Assembly: GCA_038204465.1 (NCBI GenBank)
Contig: JBBRCX010000171.1
Span: 1-6,310 of the forward strand
Source: JBBRCX01 sp038204465
GTDB lineage: Bacteria > Planctomycetota > Phycisphaerae > Tepidisphaerales > Tepidisphaeraceae
Reading direction: 5' to 3'
Length of the DNA stretch: 6,310 bases
Positions within the stretch are counted from its first letter, which is position 1; each line of letters begins with the position of its first letter. Below, one piece after another: positions 5,321 to 6,310 of this stretch. The translations under genes were made by a program, and so were the position numbers. The notes under the pieces are model-generated. The model made no database searches. It was not told the DNA's origin and saw only the letters and a list, made by a program, of their open reading frames with translations.

Positions 5321-6106
5321 ATGCAGCGCACGATAACGAGTTGGGCACAGTTCAAGGCTGCCTGGGACGGGGTGCACAATTTTCTGATGGGGGGCGAGTG
5401 CGTGCCGTTTGAGTTTGAATTGCCGGCGATCGAGCGGATCGTGGAGGAGGTGCGGCAGGACCCTGAGGCGCGGATCACCTCGGGACGCAAGGGGCGGACG
5501 CTGGACTTCAGCAGCGTCGCGGAGCAGTTTCGTTCGCTGCCGATCGACGAGGCGATGGGCTGTGAGTTCGGCCTGGCGCATTTCAAGCTCGCCAACTTTT
5601 ACGGCGCCGGGCGCTTCCTGGAGGGTTTTGAAGAGCGCGTGATGCAGCCCTGGCACAGGGCGCTGCGCGGGCAGGGATTCGAGTGGGATCGGTGCTATCC
5701 GATCGTATTCATCAGCGGGCCGGGCTCGGCGTCGAACTATCACATGGATTTCTCGCACGTGGTGGCGTGGCAGCGCTATGGGACGAAGCGGTTCTGCGGA
5801 TTGACGGACCCGCAGCGCTGGGCGCCGCGCGAGGTGCGCGTGGCGTATGACCCGTTCGGCGGCCGGGAGATGCCGGAGGGAATCGGGCCGGACGATCAGG
5901 TCTGTTACACAATGGAGCCAGGCGACGTGCTGTGGAACGCGTTTCTCACGCCGCATTGGGTGGAGGCGGGGGAAGGGGTGGCGATGAGCTTCAACCTTTC
6001 GCACGGGGGGCTGAAGCTCAACGGGCAGCTGTGCGCCTTCGAGCAGGAATACGTGGACTGGGTGGCAAAGTCGCAGCCCGCAGGGGCAGGCGCCGCAGGA
6101 ATGTAG
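5321..6106 (+). CDS. JmjC/cupin-like Fe(II)/2-oxoglutarate-dependent oxygenase candidate
   Basis: A 261-residue protein with the layout of bacterial JmjC-like (cupin_8-type) oxygenases. The iron-binding facial triad would be H141 and D143 in NYHMDFSH (139-146) and the distal H212 in TPHWVEAG (210-217). K156 in YGTKRF (153-158) is placed where many JmjC/FIH-type proteins have the residue that binds the 2-oxoglutarate carboxylate. PGDVLW (200-205) matches the GD-containing turn before the distal His strand. The N-terminal 120 residues are mixed helix and carry no motif I recognise; the last ten residues are Gly/Ala-rich and look disordered. Family members hydroxylate proteins, tRNA-modification bases or small molecules; nothing here identifies the substrate. 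The ATG at 5321 follows GGAG with 9-base spacing. The gene is transcribed away from the PL22-like gene and is followed by the second 43-bp repeat. Confidence 0.85.
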   Translation: MQRTITSWAQFKAAWDGVHNFLMGGECVPFEFELPAIERIVEEVRQDPEARITSGRKGRTLDFSSVAEQFRSLPIDEAMGCEFGLAHFKLANFYGAGRFLEGFEERVMQPWHRALRGQGFEWDRCYPIVFISGPGSASNYHMDFSHVVAWQRYGTKRFCGLTDPQRWAPREVRVAYDPFGGREMPEGIGPDDQVCYTMEPGDVLWNAFLTPHWVEAGEGVAMSFNLSHGGLKLNGQLCAFEQEYVDWVAKSQPAGAGAAGM

Positions 6107-6107
6107 C

Positions 6108-6120
6108 GCAGGCAACCTGC
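6108..6120 (+). other. Short hairpin just after the oxygenase stop
   Basis: GCAGG (6108-6112) and CCTGC (6116-6120) pair around the loop CAA, beginning two bases past the stop codon. What follows is A-rich (TTAAAAAAG, 6128-6136) and not T-rich, so it is not a classical intrinsic terminator for the plus strand. The T-tract lies on the minus strand, but no minus-strand gene is seen to use it. Confidence 0.3.
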
Positions 6121-6165
6121 TGAATGATTAAAAAAGAGCGCCGCGAAATCGCCGCCAACGCAAAG

Positions 6166-6208
6166 GTCCCCCAGTTTAGCCGTCGCGCCCACGCGACGTT
6201 CTTCAACC
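6166..6208 (-). repeat. 43-bp dispersed repeat, copy 2, with perfect hairpin core
   Basis: On the minus strand this matches the copy at 3887-3929 at 41 of 43 positions. The core, CGTCGCG-TGGG-CGCGACG on the minus strand, is a perfect 7-bp stem with a 4-base loop at 6181-6198. It begins 59 bp after the oxygenase stop codon and is antisense to that gene, the same relative arrangement as copy 1 behind the PL22-like gene. In the sense of the gene the hairpin is followed directly by TTCTTC, weakly terminator-like. Flanks beyond the 43 bp do not match copy 1. Confidence 0.8.
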
Positions 6209-6263
6209 GATTCACGCGCGCTTCGCCGGGCACGATTGGAGCAAGAGACCTGCAAACCCGCTA

Positions 6264-6283
6264 GCGCCGCACCCTATCGGCGC
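6264..6283 (+). other. GC-rich hairpin near the right edge
   Basis: GCGCCG (6264-6269) and CGGCGC (6278-6283) pair perfectly around an 8-base loop. No T-tract follows. It lies in the non-coding right end (6209-6310), where I see no gene on either strand. It could belong to the upstream region of a gene beyond the window. Confidence 0.3.
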
Positions 6284-6310
6284 ATTCGCGCTCCTGGCCC
6301 GAAATCCCGC

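Noticed and set aside
5000..6115. Long minus-strand frame (371 residues) opposite the oxygenase gene
   Set aside because: Low-complexity Pro/Arg/Leu-rich shadow that spans the divergent promoter region and overlaps the start of the PL22-like gene.
6107..6165. Intrinsic terminator after the oxygenase gene
   Set aside because: The hairpin at 6108-6120 is short and is followed by an A-run, not a T-run, on the sense strand.
1..6310. CRISPR array, tRNA, rRNA, insertion sequence or phage genes
   Set aside because: No regularly spaced repeats, cloverleaf, rRNA-like stretch, transposase motif or target-site duplication was seen.

Overview
This is a GC-rich window (by eye roughly 60-65% G+C, with third codon positions mostly G or C) from a free-living bacterium. 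The gene set is a secreted TIM-barrel protein of glycoside-hydrolase type, a GxDLY-type SGNH hydrolase, an oligogalacturonate-lyase-like propeller and a JmjC/cupin-like oxygenase. Together with mostly weak Shine-Dalgarno sequences, this fits the Verrucomicrobiota (Opitutales-like), with Planctomycetota or Acidobacteriota as alternatives. The placement is an inference from gene style; there is no rRNA or marker gene to fix it.

Layout: (1) 3-1826 (+), an exported protein with an N-terminal beta-rich half and a C-terminal TIM-barrel half, its start codon at or beyond the left edge. (2) 1827-2308, about 480 bp with no convincing gene, holding a small imperfect tandem repeat, two GC hairpins and one doubtful 48-residue ORF on the minus strand. 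(3) 2309-2680 (+), a stand-alone CheY-like receiver protein, convergent with the next gene across only 12 bp. (4) 2693-3772 (-), an SGNH/GDSL hydrolase with an N-terminal GxDLY domain. (5) 3773-4020, intergenic and rich in short dispersed repeats. (6) 4021-5151 (-), a beta-propeller protein of the oligogalacturonate lyase (PL22) type. (7) 5152-5320, a divergent promoter region carrying another short repeat. (8) 5321-6106 (+), a JmjC/cupin-like Fe(II)/2-oxoglutarate oxygenase candidate. (9) 6107-6310, non-coding as far as I can see, with a second near-identical copy of the 43-bp repeat.

The SGNH hydrolase and the PL22-like protein lie in the same direction and could cooperate on a plant or algal polysaccharide such as esterified pectin (ester removal plus cleavage of unsaturated or oligomeric uronides). 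The upstream exported TIM-barrel protein fits a carbohydrate-degrading lifestyle. This is inference from families and proximity; no transporter, regulator or other pathway enzyme is present to confirm it.

The most notable non-coding signal is a family of short dispersed repeats confined to the intergenic regions. It comprises a 43-bp element with a palindromic core present twice (41/43 identical, opposite strands, each downstream of a gene in the same relative orientation), a third degenerate copy of the core, and a separate 21-bp element present twice. They look like REP/BIME-type or 3'-end elements. No classical mobile element, CRISPR array, tRNA or rRNA was seen.
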